From positions 1 to 26,003 of the IMG/VR virus record IMGVR_UViG_3300002447_000024: a stretch of DNA of 26,003 bases. The stretch is one strand, 5' to 3'. The notes beneath the pieces are model-generated. The model had not been told where the DNA came from and did not search any database. It worked only from the letters and a program-made list of their open reading frames with translations. This stretch comes from a virus. Shown piece after piece: positions 1 to 6,466 of this stretch (positions are counted from its first letter, which is position 1; each line of letters opens with the position of its first letter). Both the position numbers and the translations under genes were made by a program.

Positions 1-319
1 CTGCGGCGGCATGGCTAGCATGATGCGGGGTATATGTAACTGGCGCATAATGTAGACTCCACTCTTTTAATTTCTTTTTTGGTAATACTGACAAGTCTAG
101 AGCAGTGGTATATTGACCGGCATAGATTTGTCTAGCCTTCTTTACCCAAGGACGTTCATACCAAAATATTCTATCTGGGGCACCTATGAACAACTGACTA
201 CGGATAAAATCTCCCGGGAGATCTTCTTTAGTACTAGACTGTAAACTTTGTAATCTACTATTGTTAAACACAGCAAGACTACTTCCGTGATTGAGTGCGT
301 TTATTCCCCAGCAGATCAT
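1..319 (-). CDS. Carbamoyltransferase (NodU/CmcH-like), N-terminal part only
   Basis: The reading frame starts at an ATG at 319 and runs off the window edge, so only about 106 N-terminal residues are visible. The start MICWGINALNHGSSLAVF fits the beginning of NodU/CmcH/TobZ carbamoyltransferases (a Gly-Ile-x-Ala-x-x-His-x-x-Ser strand and loop). The later FWYERPWVKKARQIY fits the family's 'yyEkPl-k-er' segment. These enzymes transfer a carbamoyl group from carbamoyl phosphate, via an adenylate, to a hydroxyl of a small molecule or sugar. The substrate in a phage is unknown, and modification of nucleotides or glycans is a guess. The start overlaps the stop of the 61-residue gene upstream by ATGA, so translation is probably coupled. 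It is the last visible gene of the primase transcript. The catalytic His cluster and the YrdC-like domain lie outside the window. Confidence 0.72.
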   Translation of the reverse strand, partial: MICWGINALNHGSSLAVFNNSRLQSLQSSTKEDLPGDFIRSQLFIGAPDRIFWYERPWVKKARQIYAGQYTTALDLSVLPKKKLKEWSLHYAPVTYTPHHASHAAA

Positions 320-501
320 TTTGACTGTCTCATCCCTGTTCCTTGAATATATGTTTTATAATATTCAATAATCTCTGGATTTGATCCGTATTGAAGATCA
401 TGGCGGAGATTACCTTCTTTAATCCGTGCTTCTAAATCAAGTTGTTTTTGAACTTGTTTTTTCTTTGCCTTGGCACGATGGCCTGGATTTGATCTTGCCA
501 T
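316..501 (-). CDS. Small basic conserved phage protein, 61 aa, unknown function
   Basis: This 61-residue protein has a very basic N-terminal third (RSNPGHRAKAKKKQ) followed by a probable helix, and has no membrane segment or recognisable domain. It starts two bases after the stop of the 37-residue gene (TAA-TT-ATG) and ends in an ATGA overlap with the carbamoyltransferase gene. It is therefore embedded in a coupled four-gene string after the promoter at 1601-1630. The basic N-terminus would suit nucleic-acid binding, but that is only inference. The tight overlaps on both sides are the main evidence that it is a real gene. Confidence 0.6.
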   Translation of the reverse strand: MARSNPGHRAKAKKKQVQKQLDLEARIKEGNLRHDLQYGSNPEIIEYYKTYIQGTGMRQSK

Positions 502-503
502 AA

Positions 504-617
504 TTATTTGTAGATAAATGGATCGCGTTTACGCAGTTCTTCTATGCGTTTTTTATATTCTCGATTTTCTTGCCAGTTTCTATAAGGGGTCAGTACCCAG
601 TAAATAAATCTTTTCAT
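504..617 (-). CDS. Very small conserved phage protein, 37 aa
   Basis: A 37-codon frame begins at an ATG at 617 with MKRFIYWVLTPYRNW and ends at a TAA at 504-506. Its start overlaps the TGA of the primase gene as ATGA (614-617), and the next gene starts two bases after its stop. It fills the gap between primase and the 61-residue gene exactly. The N-terminus is aromatic and hydrophobic, and the remainder is a charged helix (EYKKRIEELRKRD). The composition resembles small proteins found near replication genes in aquatic T4-type phages. Function is unknown. Membrane-surface association through the FIYWVL segment is possible, but that segment is too short for a clear transmembrane helix. Confidence 0.62.
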   Translation of the reverse strand: MKRFIYWVLTPYRNWQENREYKKRIEELRKRDPFIYK

Positions 618-1594
618 GTCATATCCTTAAACCATTTTTTTGCCCTAAGCTGAATCTTAAGACTGTTTGATTCTTTTGCTGATATAATTAGGTATAAGGT
701 AGCTAACCTGCCTATTTTTATCACAGCATCGTTTACGTCTTTAACGCCCTCTGGCCAATCAGGCATACTAACTGACCATCCAAATTCTAATGCTTGTTCA
801 ACTGTTACTGCGCCAGCAATGTCTTTGTCCGGAACTAGTATAATTTCTCTGCCTAATTGCTTCAACAGCCAGTGTTGACTGTCTTTAATTTCGGCACCTA
901 GTAACGCACACGCATCAATACTTATCGCATCAAACGGGCCTTCACAAACAATTACGAATTCTCTATCATCCGTTTGCTTGTCTAGATTAAACACATACCC
1001 TGGTTGCTGTTCACTTAGATATTTAGGCTTAGCATCGCCTACCGCACGGGCAGTATATCCTACAACAACATTGTCTTTATAAAACGGAATAATAACCCTG
1101 TTACTGAATCCTACCTTAGGAGTCCAATAAAACGGATAGTCATCTAAGTATAAATTTCTGTCGGAAAGATATTTTAGTATTGGCGCAAGTTTGCCAATTA
1201 ACGCCGATGACTTATTTGTCCATTCGGTTATTGGTTCGCTGTCTATTGGTAATGCTCTAGCTTCAAACTTAGGTATAATACTTTGTATTTGAGTAGTTGA
1301 ATTATCGTTGAGTCTAAGTGCTTCAAGTCGCAATTGACTAATCATATCGTCACTCATATTGAGTAAGCGCATGAACTTGCTCATCTTTTGGCTAATCGTT
1401 CTGCCAGGTTGCCAGCTACACTTAAATTGGCAATTAAAGCAATGGTAACTTACTGCATCTCCGGCATTAACAATAAAGCCACCACGTTGGCGTTTGTCGT
1501 CACAACAAGGGGCATTGAAACCAATCCAACCGCTTGGAGTGTGTTTTCGTTTCGAAGGTAAGTGTGCTTGAAGTGTGTCGGCTATGAGACTCAT
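614..1594 (-). CDS. DNA primase with zinc-binding and Toprim domains (T4 gp61-type role)
   Basis: This 326-residue protein would make RNA primers for lagging-strand synthesis together with the replicative helicase (gp41-type, not in this window). The N-terminus has a CHC2-like zinc-binding pattern: Cys30/Cys31, then His51, Cys52, Cys55 and Cys59 (SYHCFNCQFKC). The C-terminal half has a Toprim domain: VCEGPFDAISI with the catalytic Glu at 218, and ILVPDKDIAG with the Asp-x-Asp at 256/258. The middle segment (about 150-205: VGFSNRVIIPFY, VVGYTARAVG, PKYL) matches the RNA-polymerase core of DnaG-type primases. Its start at 1594 has no Shine-Dalgarno sequence, and a TATAAT box lies six bases upstream, so the transcript may be leaderless. 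The gene overlaps the following 37-aa gene by ATGA. The role is firm. Equivalence to T4 gp61 is by domain content. Confidence 0.88.
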   Translation of the reverse strand: MSLIADTLQAHLPSKRKHTPSGWIGFNAPCCDDKRQRGGFIVNAGDAVSYHCFNCQFKCSWQPGRTISQKMSKFMRLLNMSDDMISQLRLEALRLNDNSTTQIQSIIPKFEARALPIDSEPITEWTNKSSALIGKLAPILKYLSDRNLYLDDYPFYWTPKVGFSNRVIIPFYKDNVVVGYTARAVGDAKPKYLSEQQPGYVFNLDKQTDDREFVIVCEGPFDAISIDACALLGAEIKDSQHWLLKQLGREIILVPDKDIAGAVTVEQALEFGWSVSMPDWPEGVKDVNDAVIKIGRLATLYLIISAKESNSLKIQLRAKKWFKDMT

Positions 1595-1600
1595 AGCACT

Positions 1601-1630
1601 ATTATACTTAACTTACTATGATGCTGTCAA
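1601..1630 (-). promoter_or_regulatory. Sigma-70-type promoter for the primase unit
   Basis: On the minus strand TTGACA (1625-1630) is followed after 18 bases by TATAAT (1601-1606), a perfect match for both hexamers. It lies across the 3' end of the upstream gene. The expected start of transcription is about seven bases past the -10, at or next to the A of the primase ATG (1594). It would be recognised by unmodified host RNA polymerase, as expected for an early phage promoter. Confidence 0.75.
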
Positions 1631-2693
1631 CTGTTCCGGTATAATTAGTTCCAGTAACTATGTAAGTATGTGAGCCAACAGCAGAAACGCCCGATCCAAC
1701 TACCTCAATTATCGAACTGATAGCATAACTAGATGCGCCACCACTTTGATTGTCTAATTGAGCTACTGTGATTCGTAAATCATTTATTCCGTCGGTGCCG
1801 CCCAATAAACTACCTAATACAACTATTTGGCTACCGACAGCATATCCAGTACCGCCCGATCTCACACCAACAATATAACTGCCGTTGTTTTGCGTAACTG
1901 AAAAACTAGCACCGACTCCATTAGACAATGGTGTAGTAAACGATACTCTAAAATATTTAGAGTCGCCTATTACATTATCTAGGCTTTGCCATGAACCGGT
2001 GAAACTGTCAAAAGAGTAAGAATCTACATATGGGCCTTTTTTCCATGATTCAACACTAATTGTACTTTGCTGTGTAGATTCAACCCACACACTTCCAGTA
2101 AACCCTTTTAGTACAACTTCAAATGATAATGTCTCTGTTGGGACTGCCTCATAAAATGTAGCAGGAATTGCGCTTGAATGATATGTTGGATGACCTTTAA
2201 GATCAATCTCGGCAGTAAAATCTTTGTATATCCTGTCGTCACGGAATACCGGCATTGCGTTGCCCACGACTTCAATAGTACCAACTACCCCAAATCTACT
2301 ATCAGCGTACAACGGAATAGTATTACTGTCTTTCGATCCAGTTACACTATAACGTAGGAACTGTTGGTCTAGGTCATTTAAATCATCCAACGGAATTACT
2401 GCGGTAGCAATACCTTTGAGGGTAGCATGTGGTGTAATTGTATATGGACTATTAGGCAATTCATTACCCAACGCATCCATAACATTCATTTCAAGTTGCG
2501 TGATCACAGGGCTAGTTAATAGCTCAATGCGTTTCTGGTCGGCATTTTTAATGTCGAACTCTATGACGTTATCTACGCCTTGATATATTTTTACTGTTCT
2601 CTGATACACGTTTGTATACTCCGTAGTGAATCCTGCCAGATCGGCTAATAGCTGTACTCTATTTGGATATAAATAACTTGATATTTTTTGCAT
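1608..2693 (-). CDS. Probable virion structural protein, 361 aa (adhesin or fibre-like)
   Basis: This beta-rich protein contains no enzyme motif. The N-terminal part (about 15-150) alternates strands and turns in the way of tail-fibre or baseplate attachment domains (YQGVDNVIEFDIKN, then QLEMNVMDALGNELPNSP). Residues about 270-310 contain a Gly-rich 'GVRSGGTGYAVGSQIVVLG' element followed by GGTDGINDLRITV, a motif that recurs in structural proteins of aquatic T4-type phages. The start at 2693 has AAAGG about nine bases upstream and a CATAAATA late-like box 20 bases upstream, consistent with late expression. It stands apart from the main structural block, between replication genes and divergent from the lone plus-strand gene. 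A precise virion role cannot be assigned. Confidence 0.6.
   Translation of the reverse strand: MQKISSYLYPNRVQLLADLAGFTTEYTNVYQRTVKIYQGVDNVIEFDIKNADQKRIELLTSPVITQLEMNVMDALGNELPNSPYTITPHATLKGIATAVIPLDDLNDLDQQFLRYSVTGSKDSNTIPLYADSRFGVVGTIEVVGNAMPVFRDDRIYKDFTAEIDLKGHPTYHSSAIPATFYEAVPTETLSFEVVLKGFTGSVWVESTQQSTISVESWKKGPYVDSYSFDSFTGSWQSLDNVIGDSKYFRVSFTTPLSNGVGASFSVTQNNGSYIVGVRSGGTGYAVGSQIVVLGSLLGGTDGINDLRITVAQLDNQSGGASSYAISSIIEVVGSGVSAVGSHTYIVTGTNYTGTVDSIIVS
2668..2675 (+). promoter_or_regulatory. T4-type late promoter (TATAAATA) for the plus-strand gene
   Basis: The plus strand carries TATAAATA, an exact match to the T4 late-promoter -10 octamer read by the gp55/gp33/gp45-modified polymerase. It lies inside the 5' end of the minus-strand gene at 1608-2693 and 43 bases before the plus-strand ATG (2719). 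Transcription would begin near 2681, giving a leader of about 38 bases. It is the only exact octamer I found placed upstream of a gene start in the window. Confidence 0.6.
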
Positions 2694-2713
2694 CTCGCAG
2701 GACCTTTATATAC

Positions 2714-2721
2714 TATTTATG
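2714..2721 (-). promoter_or_regulatory. Late-promoter-like box for the 361-aa gene
   Basis: The minus strand reads CATAAATA (7 of 8 to TATAAATA), ending 20 bases before the ATG at 2693, with AAAGG in between. It overlaps the start codon of the plus-strand gene. The distance is the same as for two other late-like boxes in this window (15494-15501 and 20861-20868). Confidence 0.45.
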
Positions 2722-3093
2722 GCAAAACTAAGAGACAACATAGAACAAAACCTACCCTTTATTAGTGTCATTAACTACGGCACAGAAGAATACGTGGGCA
2801 TCATTATTAACCAAGACCAGTTTGTTACTAGTTTCTACGATCTTAATGCTATTAAAACTCCCGAAGAAAAAACACTTTTTTTAGAAATTGGCGAAGTTTG
2901 GTGGTGGGAATCAAATAGACAATTCCCTATTAACATTTTTTGTAGGGAACAGATTTATCCATTCCACTACGCTGTTAAGACATTTAACAGTAAAGATGTT
3001 AGAGTATTATTAGGCCCAGTTGTAAACTTAATGAATTTGACTCTTAAACGTGTTAAACGTAAATCAGTTCAGCTAGTTCGTAGAACTAGATAA
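2719..3093 (+). CDS. Conserved phage protein of unknown function, 124 aa; only plus-strand gene
   Basis: This is the only gene on the plus strand. The protein begins MAKLRDNIEQNLPFISVINY, has a Trp/Glu-rich centre (EIGEVWWWESNRQFPINIF), then KTFNSKDVRVLLGP, and ends in a strongly basic tail (KRVKRKSVQLVRRTR). It looks like a conserved small protein of aquatic T4-type phages, and no function is known to me. The basic tail suggests contact with nucleic acid. A perfect late-promoter octamer lies upstream at 2668-2675, and AGGA at 2699-2702 is rather far for a ribosome site. The gene converges with the SGNH-hydrolase-like gene and overlaps its 3' end by 21 bases. Composition, good codon structure and the promoter argue that it is real, not a shadow, since nothing is coded opposite it over most of its length. 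Confidence 0.72.
   Translation: MAKLRDNIEQNLPFISVINYGTEEYVGIIINQDQFVTSFYDLNAIKTPEEKTLFLEIGEVWWWESNRQFPINIFCREQIYPFHYAVKTFNSKDVRVLLGPVVNLMNLTLKRVKRKSVQLVRRTR
3073..3089. repeat. Perfect palindrome at the convergent stop codons
   Basis: CTAGTTC-GTA-GAACTAG is a 7-bp perfect inverted repeat with a 3-base loop. It starts with the stop codon (TAG on the minus strand, 3073-3075) of the SGNH-like gene and ends two bases before the TAA (3091-3093) of the plus-strand gene. No U-tract follows on either strand, so it is not a classic intrinsic terminator. It could protect or process both 3' ends. Confidence 0.5.
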
Positions 3094-3807
3094 CGCCGCA
3101 TCAAACGCTTCCTTAGTTTTAAAGCTAGGAGTCAAGGACGGATTCCAATCTATAAATTCGCCGCGCAATCGGCCTTTGACATGTGCTAACATCCAGTTAT
3201 TAGTATCTGGGGTAAAGTGATTTGCTCGAGGATCGAACCATTTTTCCTTACCTCTATCTGTAAACCATTCATGAGTTTCTTGAACATCAAGATCCGTGAG
3301 ACACCAATTATATTCTGTATCGATGCCGCAATCCGGAAATGCTGGTATGATAATCGCATCTGGTCGAAGATGCCTTATATAATGGATCGATGCCATATGT
3401 GCATCTTTTAAATTTTGTTCTAATGGGTATGAAATATAAACCATATAGTCCAGTATCTTTTTAGCAAGATTATCTTCAACATCGTAGTTTTTTATAAAAT
3501 ATTCAATATTGCTTATATTAGGAAAATGATTTAACATTTCTAATTCGCCTGTTTCTTTATTTGTAGCGTTAACAGGGATTGATACCCTGTGTAAACTTGT
3601 TACTATAAAAACAACTTGTTTATATTTGTGATGATGCTCTAAAAATTGTCTAAAATTATAAGGGTTACTTGACCCTGCGCCAGCATGAACGCCGCAGTCA
3701 CTGCCGTACTCTTGCCAAAGTTTATAGGTCCACCCAGTAGCATACGTTGGGGTCTTGGTGTCGTGCAGCTCGGCATAACTATCACCAAAAATTCCTAATT
3801 GTTTCAT
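3073..3807 (-). CDS. SGNH/GDSL-hydrolase-like protein, 244 aa
   Basis: The N-terminus MKQLGIFGDSYAEL carries the block I signature of SGNH hydrolases, a strand followed by Gly-Asp-Ser with the presumed nucleophile Ser10. GVHAGAGSSN (39-48) fits block II, and VVFIVTSLHR (65-74) is the next strand. Near the C-terminus FDPRANHFTPDTNNWMLAHV has Asp192 and His197 in the place of the Asp/His pair of block V, although the spacing is wider than the usual Asp-x-x-His. The family hydrolyses esters, often removing acetyl groups from polysaccharides or lipids. The phage substrate is unknown. The ATG overlaps the TGA of the DnaE-like gene by four bases, so they are co-translated. Its last 21 bases overlap the opposing plus-strand gene. 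Confidence 0.65.
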   Translation of the reverse strand: MKQLGIFGDSYAELHDTKTPTYATGWTYKLWQEYGSDCGVHAGAGSSNPYNFRQFLEHHHKYKQVVFIVTSLHRVSIPVNATNKETGELEMLNHFPNISNIEYFIKNYDVEDNLAKKILDYMVYISYPLEQNLKDAHMASIHYIRHLRPDAIIIPAFPDCGIDTEYNWCLTDLDVQETHEWFTDRGKEKWFDPRANHFTPDTNNWMLAHVKGRLRGEFIDWNPSLTPSFKTKEAFDAALSSSTN

Positions 3808-4370
3808 GTTAGTTGCTCACAAATTAGATTCATCTGTATTACAATAACGTGAGCGTAGGCAATGGCATGCGCCTTCTTAAAATAGTATTCATCGTTCTCT
3901 GGTTTCGTCCAGATCTCTGTCATCACCGTATTCCAATCTTTCCCAATCAGATAACGTTTCGCAGGCCTGATCATTGCTAGTATTGCTGCCAACTTCTCTA
4001 TAGTGTTTGGTGCCATCTGTCTTAGAATAGAACCATGCCCATTCACGTGGAACAAATTGTTCACGAAGTCGTCTTCCAAGAGTAAATCCCATAGTGGTTC
4101 AGTCCTCATTAATTTTAGTAAATGCTGTCTGTCTTTAACGCCGTCATATACGTTTACGTTAAGGAAGTCTATCTTAAAATATCCACGATCTTCTGCTTCT
4201 TTATAATCTATAGTACTTAGTCCTGTAATAGGATTGTACGGCACACTAGTACAATATACGCCAGTATTGTGCTTTTTAAAAGTGCCATTGTCGTCAATAG
4301 CCGCAGTGACGTGTTTAAATACCTCTAGAGCTTTTGTGCGATCAGCAAAATCAATGTCAATATCTGGCAT
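3804..4370 (-). CDS. Miniature DnaE-like (C-family DNA polymerase III alpha) core protein, 188 aa
   Basis: The protein starts MPDIDIDFADR, the palm motif (PDxDxDF) that carries two of the three catalytic aspartates in bacterial Pol III alpha. GYFKIDFLNV (63-72, Asp68) matches the third-aspartate motif (LVKFDFLGL in E. coli). LFHVNG (106-111), then LAAILAMIRPAKRY (127-140), match the 'vFQlES' and 'ialvALfRPGp' segments. YYFKKAHAIAYAHV (162-175) matches 'YGFNKSHSAAYALV'. Order is preserved, but the PHP domain, most of the fingers and all C-terminal domains are absent: 188 residues against about 1,160. It follows the zinc-finger gene with TAATG and overlaps the SGNH gene by ATGA. The motifs are seen directly and common ancestry is inferred. 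Polymerase activity is unproven, and a structural or regulatory role at the replisome is equally possible. Confidence 0.62.
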   Translation of the reverse strand: MPDIDIDFADRTKALEVFKHVTAAIDDNGTFKKHNTGVYCTSVPYNPITGLSTIDYKEAEDRGYFKIDFLNVNVYDGVKDRQHLLKLMRTEPLWDLLLEDDFVNNLFHVNGHGSILRQMAPNTIEKLAAILAMIRPAKRYLIGKDWNTVMTEIWTKPENDEYYFKKAHAIAYAHVIVIQMNLICEQLT

Positions 4371-5068
4371 TATATATTTGACTCCTTAACTACCTGTTTA
4401 ACAAGATCTGTATCACTTGCTAGTCTTTTAAATTTACTTAACCAGAACGGTACATCCATTATAACATTAATAGCAGACAACTGTTCGTCATTAAATTTCT
4501 TTAACATTGCCTTGCCTGAACTAGAATTTAATACTAACCACGGACTAATCTTTCCATCTTTAATATCATAACACGCACGACTTAAACTGACATAATGAAA
4601 ATAATGATTCCAAACAGCATTGTTTGATTCACCCCATGCCATCATATGACTAATACTACGTTCTAAGGCAGTTTCAACAGTTTCTTTTTTAATAAGATCA
4701 ATAACGTATTGATCGTATAATTCGTCTCTACACCAGTGATCCAATTTTACATTACTAGTGACCACATAGTCCATGAATCTTTCAGGATACAGCGGATTAA
4801 CATTGCTAACAAAACTTCCAAATTTTACAAATGCGTTGTAGTAGGGACTTCTCGCAAACTCGTCGTATGTTTTATCTTGTTTACTGTTTTGTGTTTTTCT
4901 ATAAAATCTATTATACGTGTCATACCCTAGGACTACGTGTTTTTCAGTACGTGCTAGTGCTCTACGTTTTTGCTCACATACATGAACAGCCAATGTCTTT
5001 TCTCTAGTAAAGCCACTGCTACAGTATTGACAAATGTAAGATTTTGTATTTTCAACCGTCGTCATCAT
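4370..5068 (-). CDS. Zinc-finger protein, conserved in T4-type phages, 232 aa
   Basis: The N-terminus has a single finger of the pattern Cys-x2-Cys-x12-His-x-Cys (YICQYCSSGFTREKTLAVHVC, residues about 11-31), close to a C2H2 finger, followed by basic residues (EQKRRALAR). The remainder is mostly helical with many aromatic residues and no known catalytic motif (for example YDEFARSPYYNAFVKFG and LERSISHMMAWGESNN). The start overlaps the TGA of the gp62-like gene (ATGATGA). A second ATG three bases inside is also possible. The stop is joined to the next ATG as TAATG. Its place between a clamp-loader subunit and a DnaE-like protein suggests a replication or late-transcription role, perhaps DNA or RNA binding. 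The function is not known. Confidence 0.65.
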   Translation of the reverse strand: MMTTVENTKSYICQYCSSGFTREKTLAVHVCEQKRRALARTEKHVVLGYDTYNRFYRKTQNSKQDKTYDEFARSPYYNAFVKFGSFVSNVNPLYPERFMDYVVTSNVKLDHWCRDELYDQYVIDLIKKETVETALERSISHMMAWGESNNAVWNHYFHYVSLSRACYDIKDGKISPWLVLNSSSGKAMLKKFNDEQLSAINVIMDVPFWLSKFKRLASDTDLVKQVVKESNI

Positions 5069-5544
5069 TTTAATTTTTTTGCGATAGTTGCGTCATCCAT
5101 GCCGTATTTCTTAGCAAGCTCTTTTACTTCTTTATCAGTTGACATCTCTGCCATAAGTTCAAGTTCATCCATTTTACGATTAGGATATAACTCTGTTAAA
5201 AACTTTAATCTTTTGCTTCCAGTACCTGTTTTCTTTTTGTTACCCAGCCATTGGTGAAAGAATACAGTGCTACCATTATAGCTACACATACACAACAACA
5301 TCCACAACAGCTTAGGATGTTTTTGTAAGCTATTCCAATGTTTGTTGAAATATTCATTAACTGTTAATACAAAGTGCTCTTGTACTTCACGTTTAGGACT
5401 CTGTACGTTGCTAATATATCGATTGAGAATAAAGAACTCTTGTTTAAGAGACTTTTGTTGATCGGCATCCATGGCATCCCATAACTCGCGGACATTCTGA
5501 TCAACTGCCGCCAACTTTTCTTTTAGTTCAATCTTTTCGCTCAT
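5065..5544 (-). CDS. 62: Clamp-loader small subunit, gp62-like
   Basis: This 159-residue helical protein resembles the short gp62-type clamp-loader subunits of aquatic T4-type phages. It has an N-terminal LKEKLAAVDQNVRELWD, a middle EYFNKHWNSLQKHPKLLWMLL, and a C-terminal LYPNRKMDELELMAEMST ending in a short charged helix. With gp44 (not in this window) such a subunit loads the sliding clamp gp45, which serves both replication and late transcription. T4 gp62 is slightly longer (187 aa). The start overlaps the preceding stop by ATGA and its own stop overlaps the zinc-finger gene by ATGA. No motif in this family is diagnostic, so the call rests on overall pattern and neighbours. The absence of gp44 next to it differs from T4. 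Confidence 0.55.
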   Translation of the reverse strand: MSEKIELKEKLAAVDQNVRELWDAMDADQQKSLKQEFFILNRYISNVQSPKREVQEHFVLTVNEYFNKHWNSLQKHPKLLWMLLCMCSYNGSTVFFHQWLGNKKKTGTGSKRLKFLTELYPNRKMDELELMAEMSTDKEVKELAKKYGMDDATIAKKLK

Positions 5545-5810
5545 ACTTTATCCTTAGATAGTTTGTATATCATTATAACACGATCAATGGCCTTTTGTAA
5601 AGTCATATTGGTACGTGCTTCACGCCGAATTTCTCCCCAAAGTTTGTTATCCATTATATGATCGCGTAACGGCCTGCCATCACTTGTTCTTGGATCGTAT
5701 TCCCAACCCATTTCAATCCTTGTACTCGGATCAGCGCCGCTTTCTCGAGCGTAAACAGTGCCCTTGTCACGCTCGTAGATATAAGTAGCACCAGGTTTAA
5801 GATTGCCCAT
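5541..5810 (-). CDS. Small conserved phage protein, 89 aa, unknown function
   Basis: This is a compact 89-residue protein with an N-terminal beta-like part (GATYIYERDKGTVYARESG) followed by a helical part (LWGEIRREARTNMTLQKAIDRV). No signal peptide, membrane segment or enzyme motif is visible. The start (SD GGAAA upstream) lies within the last 14 bases of the oxygenase-like gene, and the stop overlaps the gp62-like start by ATGA. Both overlaps argue for a real gene in one operon. Its place next to the clamp-loader subunit hints at replication, but nothing more specific can be said. Confidence 0.62.
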   Translation of the reverse strand: MGNLKPGATYIYERDKGTVYARESGADPSTRIEMGWEYDPRTSDGRPLRDHIMDNKLWGEIRREARTNMTLQKAIDRVIMIYKLSKDKV

Positions 5811-6453
5811 TCAGTATTTCCTTAACTACCTCTTCCTTTGGCAGCAACCTGGCATCAAATGATAGTACTGTTCGATAGCCGGTGCCCTTCCATGGAAATA
5901 CAGTATGCGGTATGTGACTAGGGAACAGAACAACTGTGCCTGGCTCTGGTGTATATTTCCATGTGTCTGTCATAATAAACTTAGTAACATCTCGAGTTTG
6001 AGATAATCTAAATAATACCTGACCGTCAGATGATGGACTACCTTCTTCTAATTGAGGAGCACTTATATAGATGTTACCGCTAATATGTCCGCCTGGATGG
6101 CTGTGCATTTCTTGATAATTGCCTTGAGTTTGACGAATAGTCCAAACACTAGTAATTACCGGTTTACATAATTTTAAATCATCAACACCGCTTTGAGATG
6201 TTATTATTTCCATGTATCCTAGGCAAATTGATTCTAACCAAGTAGTTAACCAATTAACATCTACATCAAGTTTATTAGGAAATACCTGTATTTGTTGACC
6301 ACCTCGAATATTAGACAATGGGTTATGACTATCATCTAATTCTTTATGACTATGTAAATTTTCAGTTAACGAATAAATTTTACTAAACTCTACAGGCGGA
6401 ACAGTGTCAATGGCTAAAATGACTGGTTGAAAGTACGCAATTTTTAATGTCAT
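5797..6453 (-). CDS. 2OG-Fe(II) oxygenase-like protein, 218 aa
   Basis: The C-terminal half has the layout of phage 2-oxoglutarate/Fe(II) oxygenases (TIGR02466-like). MHSHPGGHISGNIYIS gives the first metal-ligand region (His117/His119) on a strand. VLFRLSQTRDVT follows, then PGTVVLFPSHIPHTVFPW with the distal His183, then GYRTVLSFDARL with Arg194 for the 2OG carboxylate. The N-terminal part (IAYFQPVILAIDTVP) matches the usual opening of this family. These enzymes hydroxylate proteins, nucleic acids or small molecules, and the target here is unknown. The ribosome site AAAGGAAA lies about eight bases before the ATG. The gene sits inside the long operon after uvsW, and its end overlaps the 89-aa gene. 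Which of the clustered histidines bind iron cannot be decided by eye. Confidence 0.7.
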   Translation of the reverse strand: MTLKIAYFQPVILAIDTVPPVEFSKIYSLTENLHSHKELDDSHNPLSNIRGGQQIQVFPNKLDVDVNWLTTWLESICLGYMEIITSQSGVDDLKLCKPVITSVWTIRQTQGNYQEMHSHPGGHISGNIYISAPQLEEGSPSSDGQVLFRLSQTRDVTKFIMTDTWKYTPEPGTVVLFPSHIPHTVFPWKGTGYRTVLSFDARLLPKEEVVKEILNGQS

Positions 6454-6466
6454 AATATTTCCTTTA

